From positions 1-64,000 of the forward strand of contig CAYPPG010000033.1 in NCBI GenBank assembly GCA_964412555.1: a stretch of 64,000 nt of DNA, written 5' to 3'. Of this stretch, positions 35,405 through 43,528 are shown one piece after another. Origin of the DNA: CAYPPG01 sp964412555. Lineage in GTDB: Bacteria; Hinthialibacterota; Hinthialibacteria; Hinthialibacterales; Hinthialibacteraceae. The notes under the pieces are model-generated. The model searched no databases and had not been told where the DNA came from. It saw nothing but the letters and a program-made list of their open reading frames with translations. Each line of letters begins with the position of its first letter. Position 1 is the stretch's first letter. Position numbers and translations under genes: made by a program.

Positions 35405-36789
35405 TGGAAGTTCGAACTCAACAAAACTCTCCTTACACGATAGGTTACACATTACCGATTCTCATGGCTGCCGTTCTTTCCATCGTGGCCGTGATCGCTC
35501 CTCCGATATCAGCGCTGACGGTCATCGGTATCGTTTTTTTTCTCGTCATCCTAGTAGGGCGTCCGGATGTGGCTTTCGCTCTTTTTATCGCGGCAGAGAG
35601 CCTGTTCTCCGAAGACATTTTACTGGTAACGGAAAAACTCGCCGTCACACTTTACCGCGTCCCTCTGCCTTATATCGGCATAAACATTTTTGAACTGGTC
35701 TTGATCCTGCTTGTAGCCGTTACTCTTTTGCAGCGAAAAGGAAGACTTTACGGAACTCGTTTGGACACAGCCGTGTTTCTTTTCGCACTGGCCTGTCTGG
35801 TTGGTTATCTAACCTGCATATGGCGGTATCAGGATCCGACTCGACTTTTCGAACCGCGGCGACTGCTCCATTTTTTCCTAGCCTATTTTTTGACCGTCAA
35901 CCTGCTTCGAACGAAACGCTCTCTGCAAATCTTTTTCCTGATCTATTTTTTGGCCATCGTATTAAAATCGCTGGAAGGGGTATATTTGTATATGGGAGGG
36001 GAAGGCTTACAGATCAAATGGAGAATCCGCGCCATCTTTACAGGCTGGGAAGATTCTTTGAATTTTGTCACGTACTTACTCTTTTTAGCCGTTTTTTTGA
36101 TGGATCGGGTGAAATTTCCGGCTCACCGTTTATTTCTGTGGTTTTCTCCGATCGTTTTTTTCTGCTTTTTGTTTTCTTACAAGCGTGCATATTATGTCGC
36201 CATCGTGATTGGCGCCATGACACTTTTTCTTATTCAAGATCGAAAATCCCGTTTCCGATTTCTCGTTTTACTGCTCTGTATTTCGATTATCGGGATGGGA
36301 ATCGTAACGTTTGCCGGACAATGGCAAGCCATTGGGATGCGAATTGCCTCCATTCTCCAGCCGACAAAGGAAAGCAGTGCCAACTACCGTCTTGTCGAAT
36401 GGCAAAACGCCCTAATCAGCATTCGTAATCATCCGGTGCTGGGCATCGGACTCGGCGGCGTGATGCCGATGGAGATTTTCTTGAGCCGCACGAACTTATT
36501 GGGAGTTCACAATACCTTTTTGTGGGTAACTGTCAAAATGGGTGTTTTGGGGATTTTCTCCTATCTTCTTCTTCATTTCGTTTATGTACGACACTTATTT
36601 CAATTAAAGGATCAATTGCGGGATCCGTTTCTTCGAACACTCTCTCGTGCCTTACTTTGTTCTTTCGCGGCTTTTTGCGCTGCAGAAATGTTTGCGCCGA
36701 TGTTCGCGCAAATGCGGACTGGTACCTGGATGGGAGTTATCATGGGAGTGGGCATGATTTTGTCCGTCATAGATGACAATATTCAATGA
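35404..36789 (+). CDS. O-antigen ligase/polymerase-type membrane protein (Wzy/WaaL family)
   Basis: The 461-residue protein has 10 to 12 membrane helices and a large periplasmic loop after about residue 300. It has the Wzy_C/O-antigen-ligase signature: SSANYRLVEWQNALISIRNHP, LGIGLGG and HNTFLWVTVKMGVLG. These enzymes join glycan repeat units or attach them to lipid A or other carriers at the periplasmic face. No other polysaccharide genes are next to it, so the product is unknown. It is coupled to the UPF0158 gene by a TAATG overlap and ends the cluster. Confidence 0.9.
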   Translation: MEVRTQQNSPYTIGYTLPILMAAVLSIVAVIAPPISALTVIGIVFFLVILVGRPDVAFALFIAAESLFSEDILLVTEKLAVTLYRVPLPYIGINIFELVLILLVAVTLLQRKGRLYGTRLDTAVFLFALACLVGYLTCIWRYQDPTRLFEPRRLLHFFLAYFLTVNLLRTKRSLQIFFLIYFLAIVLKSLEGVYLYMGGEGLQIKWRIRAIFTGWEDSLNFVTYLLFLAVFLMDRVKFPAHRLFLWFSPIVFFCFLFSYKRAYYVAIVIGAMTLFLIQDRKSRFRFLVLLLCISIIGMGIVTFAGQWQAIGMRIASILQPTKESSANYRLVEWQNALISIRNHPVLGIGLGGVMPMEIFLSRTNLLGVHNTFLWVTVKMGVLGIFSYLLLHFVYVRHLFQLKDQLRDPFLRTLSRALLCSFAAFCAAEMFAPMFAQMRTGTWMGVIMGVGMILSVIDDNIQ

Positions 36790-36864
36790 AAAAAATACTT
36801 TCACATCGATTCCTATCACCTCCTCTCTTCTTTTGAATCGGCAGATTCAATAAAAACAGTTCAA

Positions 36865-37176
36865 TTAGAGCATTTCTGGATTTCCAAAAACCAGTTTTCC
36901 TTGTTCCCATATACAGACAAAATTCCGTTGTGCTAAATCTTCGTCATCCTCTTCAATCACCCCGGCAGGTGTCATACCTTCTTTACGATTTTTAATTCGA
37001 GGCTCATCGCCGGGTAGAATTTGACGCCAAATTTCATAATCCGAATCGATTTGTGACACGGCAAAGGTCAAATGTTGACCCTCGAAATCATGAATGACGC
37101 TTTGAATTTCCCGCTTGGGAAGACGTTTGGTTACCTGTACTCTAATTTCCTTGTCATATTTATTTGATTGGATCAA
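36865..37176 (-). CDS. Small hypothetical protein
   Basis: The 103-residue soluble protein begins with a TTG at 37176 that has AGGAAG 9 bases upstream. It is charged and beta-rich (KEIRVQVTKRL, HLTFAVSQIDSDYEIWRQI, NFVCIWEQGKLVFGN). It matches no family I know. It is clearly separated from both neighbours and may be a single gene. The balanced composition and good ribosome binding site support that it is real, but the evidence is modest. Confidence 0.55.
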   Translation of the reverse strand: MIQSNKYDKEIRVQVTKRLPKREIQSVIHDFEGQHLTFAVSQIDSDYEIWRQILPGDEPRIKNRKEGMTPAGVIEEDDEDLAQRNFVCIWEQGKLVFGNPEML

Positions 37177-37416
37177 TCAAACCACTTCCTTTCTTCCCGG
37201 CATGAAATTGAAATAGTCAAAATTTTTCATGCCTTCGAGAATATCATCTAAGTAATATTTTATTACATCCATTTCTCAATTACAAGTTTTTTTTGGTTCG
37301 TACATTAAAAAATTCATCCGAAGGATTTCGCCAGGATTGAAAATCGGAATCCATCCCCCCATTGCATGAAAAGTTAAAAAGCGATCCGGGATCCCACAGG
37401 TGTGAATTCACTGAAA

Positions 37417-37815
37417 TTACTGTTCGCGGGCCACTTGTTCAAGCACATCCGGTTCGACAAAAATAGAGGTTCCCGTACGTACTGCAAGAGCCAAGGCATC
37501 GCTGGGACGAGAATCGACATCAATCGGTCCTTGCGGGGTGGTAAAATGGATTCTTGCATAAAAGGTAGATTCTCTCAAATCATTTACTACAATCCGCTCC
37601 ATCTTCGCACCTAATGCTTCAATAATCCGAACGGTTAAATCATGGGTCAGCGGTCTTTGAATTTTAATATCATTCAGAGAGAGATGAATCGACTGAGCCT
37701 CATAATACCCGATTAAAATCGGCATCAGACGGTTCCCTGCCTTTTCTTTCAAGATCACAATCTGATCCGATCCCGTTTCATCCAACCGCAATTCGAAAAA
37801 CTCCATCTCGATCAT
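37417..37815 (-). CDS. Bifunctional nuclease family protein (BFN/DUF151)
   Basis: The 132-residue protein is a full DUF151 domain: EFFELRLDE, VILKEKAGNRLMPILIGYYEAQSI, LTHDLTVRIIEALGAKMERIVVNDL, and DVDSRPSDALALAVRTGTSIFV with the conserved RPSDALALA motif. Homologues are reported to have DNase and RNase activity; their cellular role in bacteria is unclear. AAGGGA lies 8 bases before the ATG. It is a single-gene unit, with a hairpin repeat upstream at 37865. Confidence 0.92.
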   Translation of the reverse strand: MIEMEFFELRLDETGSDQIVILKEKAGNRLMPILIGYYEAQSIHLSLNDIKIQRPLTHDLTVRIIEALGAKMERIVVNDLRESTFYARIHFTTPQGPIDVDSRPSDALALAVRTGTSIFVEPDVLEQVAREQ

Positions 37816-37864
37816 AAAGTCTATCCCTTACCGAACCTTTCTCTTTCTTTTAAAACACTTGTAG

Positions 37865-37886
37865 GGGCAGACCTATGTGTCTGCCC
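37865..37886. repeat. Hairpin repeat, GGGCAGAC type
   Basis: Arms GGGCAGAC and GTCTGCCC flank a short centre. This is a C-for-T variant of the GGGTAGAC hairpins at 3029 and 54244. It lies 50 bases upstream of the DUF151 gene. Confidence 0.7.
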
Positions 37887-38014
37887 TAGAAACGAATGTC
37901 TATCCGTACTCTATTGTATAACAATCATTTGTGATCATCCGATAGTACTTTCAATCCATCTCTTCCTTATTATTCTATTTCCTACAATCAAGAAATGAAT
38001 CGCAATTCAATTTT

Positions 38015-38629
38015 TTAATTGAAATTTTCGACGGAGCAGGAATTTGGTTCAATTCCGAGTTCTTGAAAAACTCTTGCCAATTCTAATGTAGGCAAACCGA
38101 TAATATTATGATACGATCCCTTAATTTGTTTCACAAAAACCTTCCCTCCCCCCTGTATAGCATACGAACCAGCTTTATCCATCGGTTCTCCGGTACTGAC
38201 ATACTGCTCGATTTGTTCATTGGTTAAATCTCGAAATAAGACGGAGGATCGCACCGCTTTTGTGATTTGAACATTACGGTTCATACACATGACACAAATA
38301 CCGGTCCATACTTCATGCCATTGACCGGATAATATGCTCAACATCAACACTGCTTCCCGAGCCGATTTTGGTTTTCCGAGGATACGATCACCAAGCGCTA
38401 CGATCGTATCCGCTCCAATAATCAAATGCTCGGGATTGGATTGCGCTACTTTCACAGCCTTTTCCATCGCATTTCTGGCCGCATAGGCGTTTGGAGCATC
38501 ACCCATTGGCGGCATTTCCGCCAATCCACTCGGTATGATGGTGAAATCGACATCCAGCTTTTTTAAGAGCACTTTTCGCCGGGGCGATTCACTCGCCAAG
38601 ATAATTCCTGCAAATTCGCTTGAATTCAT
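38015..38629 (-). CDS. maf: Maf family nucleotide pyrophosphatase
   Basis: The 204-residue protein has the Maf signature LASESPRRKVLL at the start (SxRR nucleotide loop), the HLIIGADTIVALGDRILGKP motif with the catalytic Asp, and the YVSTGEPMDKAGSYAIQGGG segment. Maf enzymes hydrolyse non-canonical nucleoside triphosphates such as dTTP, UTP or modified bases to monophosphates, as a housekeeping step. I use the ATG at 38629, not the TTG at 38644. It is the last gene in its direction before the DUF151 gene. Confidence 0.92.
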   Translation of the reverse strand: MNSSEFAGIILASESPRRKVLLKKLDVDFTIIPSGLAEMPPMGDAPNAYAARNAMEKAVKVAQSNPEHLIIGADTIVALGDRILGKPKSAREAVLMLSILSGQWHEVWTGICVMCMNRNVQITKAVRSSVLFRDLTNEQIEQYVSTGEPMDKAGSYAIQGGGKVFVKQIKGSYHNIIGLPTLELARVFQELGIEPNSCSVENFN

Positions 38630-38786
38630 GTTTTCCAACCACAAAAAAAATAATGGCTATCTACTTATATTTACATGATTACGGTTATTCTTTTCCATTA
38701 TAGGAGTATCTGAGACACATACCAAGTACCGGTTTCAACTGCCAGTTACACATCAGAACAAATTTTCAACAATCTGCTGTAAAAAA

Positions 38787-38831
38787 TAAAAAACCGACAT
38801 CCCCAATTCATTTCTCTATCTGATGTCGGTG
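38787..38831 (-). terminator. Intrinsic terminator after the Pro-rich protein gene
   Basis: On the minus strand ACCGACATC pairs with GATGTCGGT across a 20-base loop and is followed by a long T-rich run (GGTTTTTTATTTTTT). It lies 47 bases beyond the stop of the Pro-rich protein gene. Confidence 0.7.
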
Positions 38832-38877
38832 ATAATATCTTTTCAAAACCGGGACAATCTTAACGGAACAATACTGC

Positions 38878-39354
38878 TTACCCTACTAAATCAATCATTC
38901 CTCCCGGTGTTAAATCCTGAATCGGAGAGTTTGCCGGAGGTCCAGGCTGATTCCCTACTACGGGAGGGACATTTCCCTGCACCGGTGCATTGTTTGGACT
39001 GCCTTGAACATTGGGAGCCGCATTTGCAGCCGGGCTTCTCGCCGGAGAAATATCGGCCGCCATTTGAGATGATCCGTTTCGTGGAGTGACTGGCGCATTC
39101 GGGGATGCTGGTGGATTCCCCTGAGATGCACGGACTGCTTGTTGACTCAATTGAATACGGTCCGTTCCATTTGTACTCGTCACTGCTGCAGTTGACGTCT
39201 GCGGTGGAGGTGGAGGAGGCGAAGCCGTTTGAGCAGGTGCAGGCGGCGGCGCAGTCTGTGGAGGTGGAGTTGGTGGTGGTGGAGACGTATTCACCGGAGG
39301 CGGCTGAACCGCTTGAACCGGTGGTGGTACACTTTGAGTCGGTCCATTAACCAT
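38878..39354 (-). CDS. Pro/Ala-rich low-complexity protein with DxIQLS motif
   Basis: From the ATG at 39354 (GAGG 9 bases upstream) the 158-residue protein is mostly Pro, Ala, Gln, Asn and Ser, and is probably disordered. In the middle is a short motif, STNGTDRIQLSQQAVRA. It resembles the DSIQLS-x-QA sequences found in small flagellar and motility-associated proteins such as FlgM. That similarity is weak. The end, DLTPGGMIDLVG, is hydrophobic and may be a docking peptide. There is no signal peptide. The function is unknown. Confidence 0.6.
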   Translation of the reverse strand: MVNGPTQSVPPPVQAVQPPPVNTSPPPPTPPPQTAPPPAPAQTASPPPPPPQTSTAAVTSTNGTDRIQLSQQAVRASQGNPPASPNAPVTPRNGSSQMAADISPARSPAANAAPNVQGSPNNAPVQGNVPPVVGNQPGPPANSPIQDLTPGGMIDLVG

Positions 39355-39456
39355 AATATCGAACCTCACTTCCTCTGGGATTATTCCCTCAACCTGCCAG
39401 AAATTATAATACTTTTTGAACAAATATGCAACTCATTTTTCCAATTTTGTTTATGC

Positions 39457-40131
39457 TCATGGTGAATGCTCAATTCGTAATCGGTTGACCGATCCATGGG
39501 CGGCACGGATCGGTTCGGGAAGCCGGTAGCGTTGAGAAAGAGACAAAATAAGTTGGGTCGCGTGAGAAAAATCGATTTTATGTCCGGGACTGACGAAAAT
39601 CGGTTTCACATTTCGCCTCGACCGAACAACTTCACCGATTTTCTCGCCTTTCAAGAAAAGGTCGCTGACACTTCCTTTTTCAATCTTCGGCTCTTCATAT
39701 TCACCCACGAATAGACTCTTGGCGCACCCGACTGTCACAAGATTTTCCTCCACTCCGATATGAGAAGCGAGGCCTGCTCGGCGTGGATGAGCGATGCCAT
39801 GTCCATCACAGATCAGGATTTGCGGTTGATTTTTTATTTTTTGCAAACACTCATGAACGAGCGGCCATTCCCGAAAAGCAAGGTACCCAGGGATATAAGG
39901 AATTTGTAACGTATTCGTAACGGTGACATTCTCGATGATTTGCAAATCAGGATAAGACATGACAACGACTGCAGCATGACCAATCTTAGAAAAACGATTA
40001 AAAGAGACATCGGCTCCCCCGACCGTTTTCAACTCAGTCAAATCAGAGACTTCATTCTTTATACTGACCTTGCAACCGATTTTATATTGAATTTCGCGAA
40101 GTTCATCGATATTCCATTTCAAGAATTTCAT
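39457..40131 (-). CDS. nfi: Endonuclease V (deoxyinosine 3' endonuclease)
   Basis: The protein, 224 residues from the ATG at 40131, has the EndoV core: GGADVSF with the first catalytic Asp, the wedge motif PYIPGYLAFRE, ILICDGHGIAHPRRAGLASHIGV with the second Asp, and a late RSRRNVKPIFVSPGHKID stretch. The enzyme nicks DNA near deoxyinosine from adenine deamination. The start is unclear: GGAG abuts this ATG directly, so a TTG at 40122 or one at 40167 could be used instead. Confidence 0.92.
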   Translation of the reverse strand: MKFLKWNIDELREIQYKIGCKVSIKNEVSDLTELKTVGGADVSFNRFSKIGHAAVVVMSYPDLQIIENVTVTNTLQIPYIPGYLAFREWPLVHECLQKIKNQPQILICDGHGIAHPRRAGLASHIGVEENLVTVGCAKSLFVGEYEEPKIEKGSVSDLFLKGEKIGEVVRSRRNVKPIFVSPGHKIDFSHATQLILSLSQRYRLPEPIRAAHGSVNRLRIEHSP

Positions 40132-40298
40132 CTCCTTTCTCTCCGATTGTAGCCGATCTCTTCTCAATATGGAAAGTCATGCTCTGGTGCAAAATCAACA
40201 AATAATTTTCAAAGTCCTCTTGACTTGTATATACAATTTTGATATTGGTCATAGAACGGGTAAACACCCGAATATTATCTCGATGAAAGGAGTAGCAT

Positions 40299-41756
40299 AT
40301 GATGAACAAACAATTGGTATGTATGACATTGGCTGCCGGCTTGATTTTCACTGCCGGTTTTGCCTATGGAGATGTAGTCGGTTACTTCAAGTTCGATGAA
40401 TTTACCGGTACATCGTTCATGGATGACAGCGGTAACGGATTGCGAGGATTTTTAGGAGAATCCTTTACCGGCGCTTCAAGTATCCCTGGGCCATCAGGTG
40501 CCGCCGATGATTATGCTGTGGCCTTCGATGGACAAGGTGGATTGATCATCGATGATGAAGCCAATCAAGTGCTCAATATCACCGAAGCGCCTATCACACT
40601 CGAATGCTGGATTCGCTCCGAAAGCGAGCAAGGCGGACATGTCGGTTTCATCAGCTATGGGATTCCTGGCGGCCGAACCGGTGGCGGTGGTTATAAGCTG
40701 GGTATGAGTGACGGCAATCTCTTGTTCACGACCTTCGCGGTACGAGATTTCTTCGGTACGGTTCCGGTTCCTCGCGATGGCGAATGGCATCACATCGCAG
40801 CGGTATACGGTGAGGAAATCGGCGGAGCCGCTTATTATGTAGACGGCGAAGAATGGGAAGTCATCGATGAAACAGGCTCTTATAGTTTTACCGATCCTGG
40901 GGCACATGAATTGAATATCGGGACGCAATTTACCGCCATTGGCCGATTTGATGGTGATATGGACCGTGTTCGGATATCCAACGCGATATTGTCACCGGAT
41001 GAACTGGATTCGGATCGTGAAAATCCTAATCCGGTCGTCGACAGCACCGTTGCATATTTCGGTTTCGACTCGGAATCCGGTCCTTATACCAGTGAAGGAG
41101 CCGAACCGGCTGTTACCACAGTCCCGCTGGATGAATGGGTTGTTGAAAATCCTCCGCAAGAATCCACGGGCGCACCCGGCATTGTGGATGACAGCCCCTC
41201 CGGTGCAGCCGGTGATACCGCTCTTGAATTCAGCGGCGCCCAACTCGCCATCGTCAATGATCCTGAGGGCATCATGAATTTCAGCGACGGCGACTGGACT
41301 CTCGAAGCATGGGTGCAAACGGCTTTCGAAACTCCGGAAGAGCGGATGATGGTATTCTATTATGGACATGCGGGACATGGTTATTCTCTCTCCTTGGTAG
41401 TGGAGACGTGGGGATTACAAGTCACAACCCTTGGCATCGCCGATATGCCATCCGAAGGGGAAGGAGAAAACTATGCGTGGGTGAACATCAATGAATGGAA
41501 CCATGTAGCCGTCGTTCATCGTGCGGGTGAATCGGTAACCTATTACATCAACGGCGAAGAAAGAAGCCAACGGGATTATACCAGTTTGACAAATCCTGCT
41601 GAATCGACCGTCCTGTATATTGGAGCCGAATGGAATGGTGGATTGCCATTTACCGGCCTGATCGACCGGGTTCGAATCAGCAATGAGGCCTTGGATCCGG
41701 CCGATTTCGATGACGACGCGGCCCCGGTTTCCGTTTCGCAATGGTCAATATTCTAA
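40299..41756 (+). CDS. Secreted protein with two LamG/concanavalin-like domains
   Basis: The 485-residue protein has a signal peptide (MMNKQLVCMTLAAGLIFTAGFA) and two tandem LamG-like jelly-roll domains, at about residues 25-230 and 250-475. Both carry the WH-x-A-x-V...Y-x-x-G and DRVRISN...L patterns (EWHHIAAVYG, EWNHVAVVHR, DRVRISNAIL, DRVRISNEAL). Such domains bind glycans or other surface ligands; no catalytic domain is present. AAAGGAG precedes the ATG. The last residues SVSQWSIF are similar to the tail of the beta-helix protein. An intrinsic terminator follows. Confidence 0.88.
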   Translation: MMNKQLVCMTLAAGLIFTAGFAYGDVVGYFKFDEFTGTSFMDDSGNGLRGFLGESFTGASSIPGPSGAADDYAVAFDGQGGLIIDDEANQVLNITEAPITLECWIRSESEQGGHVGFISYGIPGGRTGGGGYKLGMSDGNLLFTTFAVRDFFGTVPVPRDGEWHHIAAVYGEEIGGAAYYVDGEEWEVIDETGSYSFTDPGAHELNIGTQFTAIGRFDGDMDRVRISNAILSPDELDSDRENPNPVVDSTVAYFGFDSESGPYTSEGAEPAVTTVPLDEWVVENPPQESTGAPGIVDDSPSGAAGDTALEFSGAQLAIVNDPEGIMNFSDGDWTLEAWVQTAFETPEERMMVFYYGHAGHGYSLSLVVETWGLQVTTLGIADMPSEGEGENYAWVNINEWNHVAVVHRAGESVTYYINGEERSQRDYTSLTNPAESTVLYIGAEWNGGLPFTGLIDRVRISNEALDPADFDDDAAPVSVSQWSIF

Positions 41757-41779
41757 TCGTGAAAATCAAATAATTCACA

Positions 41780-41820
41780 GAAGGCGGTCAGGAACCCATT
41801 ATTCCCGGCCGCCTTTCTTT
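41780..41820 (+). terminator. Intrinsic terminator after the LamG protein gene
   Basis: AAGGCGG pairs with CCGCCTT around a 20-base loop (further partial pairing TC/GG), followed by TCTTT. It lies about 25 bases after the LamG gene stop. It overlaps the start of the MntA/HepT remnant. Confidence 0.55.
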
Positions 41821-42077
41821 CTTCAATTCGCTTACGCCGTCATCTCGCTCAGTTGTTGGGAGTGAATATTGACTTAGTAACCCCTTGCGCTCTACGTAAA
41901 GATATGCGTGAAAAGATATTACAAGAGGCAGTGGATGTCACCTAGATCCTGGCACATACGTCTGATGGATATTTTGGGATTGACTTGAGTATAATATGGC
42001 AAACGATACAACAAGATATTCCTCGACTTATTGAACAAATCGAGGAAATTCTGGAACATATCGATTCATCTCAATAA
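41811..42077 (+). pseudogene. Fused remnant of an MntA-HepT toxin-antitoxin pair
   Basis: One reading frame gives FLSSIRLRRHLAQLLGVNID, then LVTPCALRKDMREKILQEAV and a TAG at 41943. This is the C-terminal part of an MNT-domain nucleotidyltransferase antitoxin (LVTPxALRxxxRExILxEAV). After the stop the same frame continues ILAHTSDGYFGIDLSIIWQT, then IQQDIPRLIEQIEEILEHID and TAA at 42075-42077. This is the C-terminal end of a HepT/DUF86 RNase toxin (LxHxYxGIDL...WxTIQxDxPxL). An internal deletion has joined the two gene ends, leaving neither functional. Confidence 0.75.
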
Positions 42078-42112
42078 AAGAATGATAAATTATAAATATA
42101 TTTTTCGCAACC

Positions 42113-43462
42113 ATGTCCTCTTATGATCCTATGTTCTTTCTTCACCCATTCAAAAAAAAATATCACACGATCTTCCCCGTCCAAGAAATAATCATTCTCA
42201 TCCTCAGTTTTCTCATTTTCTGGAGCCATCGATCCCAGCATTTTGCCGGAGACGGCGAACTTCTTTCCCGCATTACAGAAGGCGGGAAATGGTTGGTCAA
42301 GAATGAATTGCTCTCCCAAGCTCTTATTCAGTGCTGCTATCAAATCGCTTCCTTTTGGCACCTCACCCCTTTGGAAATTATGAATGCCTTGTCCTGCTTC
42401 TGTGGAATTCTCTCTCTCTGGGTTTTGTTCCGCTTCGCCGATCATTTTTATGGCATTTCATATCCCTGGCCGTTGCTGCTTTTTCTTTCATCGGGATTTT
42501 TCATCTATGCGTGCGGTCATACCGAATATTATCCCATCATGTTACCGGTCATGTTTCTCTATGGATATGCCGGCTTGGTCTATCTTCAAAACGAGAATAC
42601 GATCAAAATTGTCATAGTTTTCTTTCTTCTTGCCACAGCGCTCCATTTTGCCATGCTGATCGCCCTCCCTTCCCTCTTCCTCTTGCCTTGGTTGAAAGGC
42701 CGAGTGGCGGACTACAAAGCAATATTCATTCGCTTGTTCCCATGCCTGCTTTTGCTTTTTCTCATTCGTAACCATTCCCAACTTTTATTCGGTCATAAAG
42801 CATCGGGTCTCTCCCCCGCCTGGAACCTCCTTCCTCTGTTCCCTTATGAAAACATGTACCGGTATTACGCCTTCTTCGACTGGCATCATTTGATTGATTG
42901 GTTGTATGGCTGGAGTCGCCGTTCCTGGATTTTCTGGCCTATGATCCTTTGGATTTCTTACTCGGAGGGTTTCAAAAGCCTTCTTCGAAAAGATCGTCTC
43001 TTCTTTTTTGTTTATACGATTTGTTTCACACTCTGGTCTATGGTATGGCATCCGGATTTAAGTATGTTGAAAGACTGGGATTTGTTCGCTCTGGAGGCAG
43101 CCCCTTGTTTGCTGCTTTTACTGTCGTGTATCCCCTCCATCCGTCAAAAACGTTTTCCCTCCACCGTACTTGTCGGAGCCTGCATCGCATCTACCCTGAT
43201 CGTGTATTCATACATCTTGCAAAAGGCCGATCTACCGCAAAAAGGCTACGGTTCAATCAAAGCCGATGTCGGCAAGAATATTCAATACGAGTTTACGCTT
43301 GATGGTTTCAACCGCCAAACCACCATCCCGCGCCTTCGTGAAGGAATCTACAACGGAAAATTCATTGACCGAACGCACCGGGAGGTTACGGATTTTCACG
43401 TCTTCGTACTGGAAGGATACAAAACATCAATTCCATTTGAAGTTTCTTACACAAACAAATGA
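42113..43462 (+). CDS. Polytopic membrane protein, GT-C glycosyltransferase-like
   Basis: The 449-residue protein has about 10 to 11 membrane helices. An early HFAGDGELLSRI segment has the acidic residue typical of the first periplasmic loop of GT-C enzymes. Later YACGHTEYYPIMLP and HPDLSMLKDWDLFALEA match a family of uncharacterised membrane proteins I associate with uncultured bacteria of related phyla. A hydrophilic C-terminal domain of about 70 residues follows. A lipid-linked sugar donor and a cell-envelope acceptor are likely, but the reaction is not proven. It seems to be a single gene. Confidence 0.75.
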   Translation: MSSYDPMFFLHPFKKKYHTIFPVQEIIILILSFLIFWSHRSQHFAGDGELLSRITEGGKWLVKNELLSQALIQCCYQIASFWHLTPLEIMNALSCFCGILSLWVLFRFADHFYGISYPWPLLLFLSSGFFIYACGHTEYYPIMLPVMFLYGYAGLVYLQNENTIKIVIVFFLLATALHFAMLIALPSLFLLPWLKGRVADYKAIFIRLFPCLLLLFLIRNHSQLLFGHKASGLSPAWNLLPLFPYENMYRYYAFFDWHHLIDWLYGWSRRSWIFWPMILWISYSEGFKSLLRKDRLFFFVYTICFTLWSMVWHPDLSMLKDWDLFALEAAPCLLLLLSCIPSIRQKRFPSTVLVGACIASTLIVYSYILQKADLPQKGYGSIKADVGKNIQYEFTLDGFNRQTTIPRLREGIYNGKFIDRTHREVTDFHVFVLEGYKTSIPFEVSYTNK

Positions 43463-43528
43463 TACTTATACTGAACCGGCATAGATATGTTCGTTTGGGA
43501 CAGGGTTGCAATCCGTTATCTCAGATGG

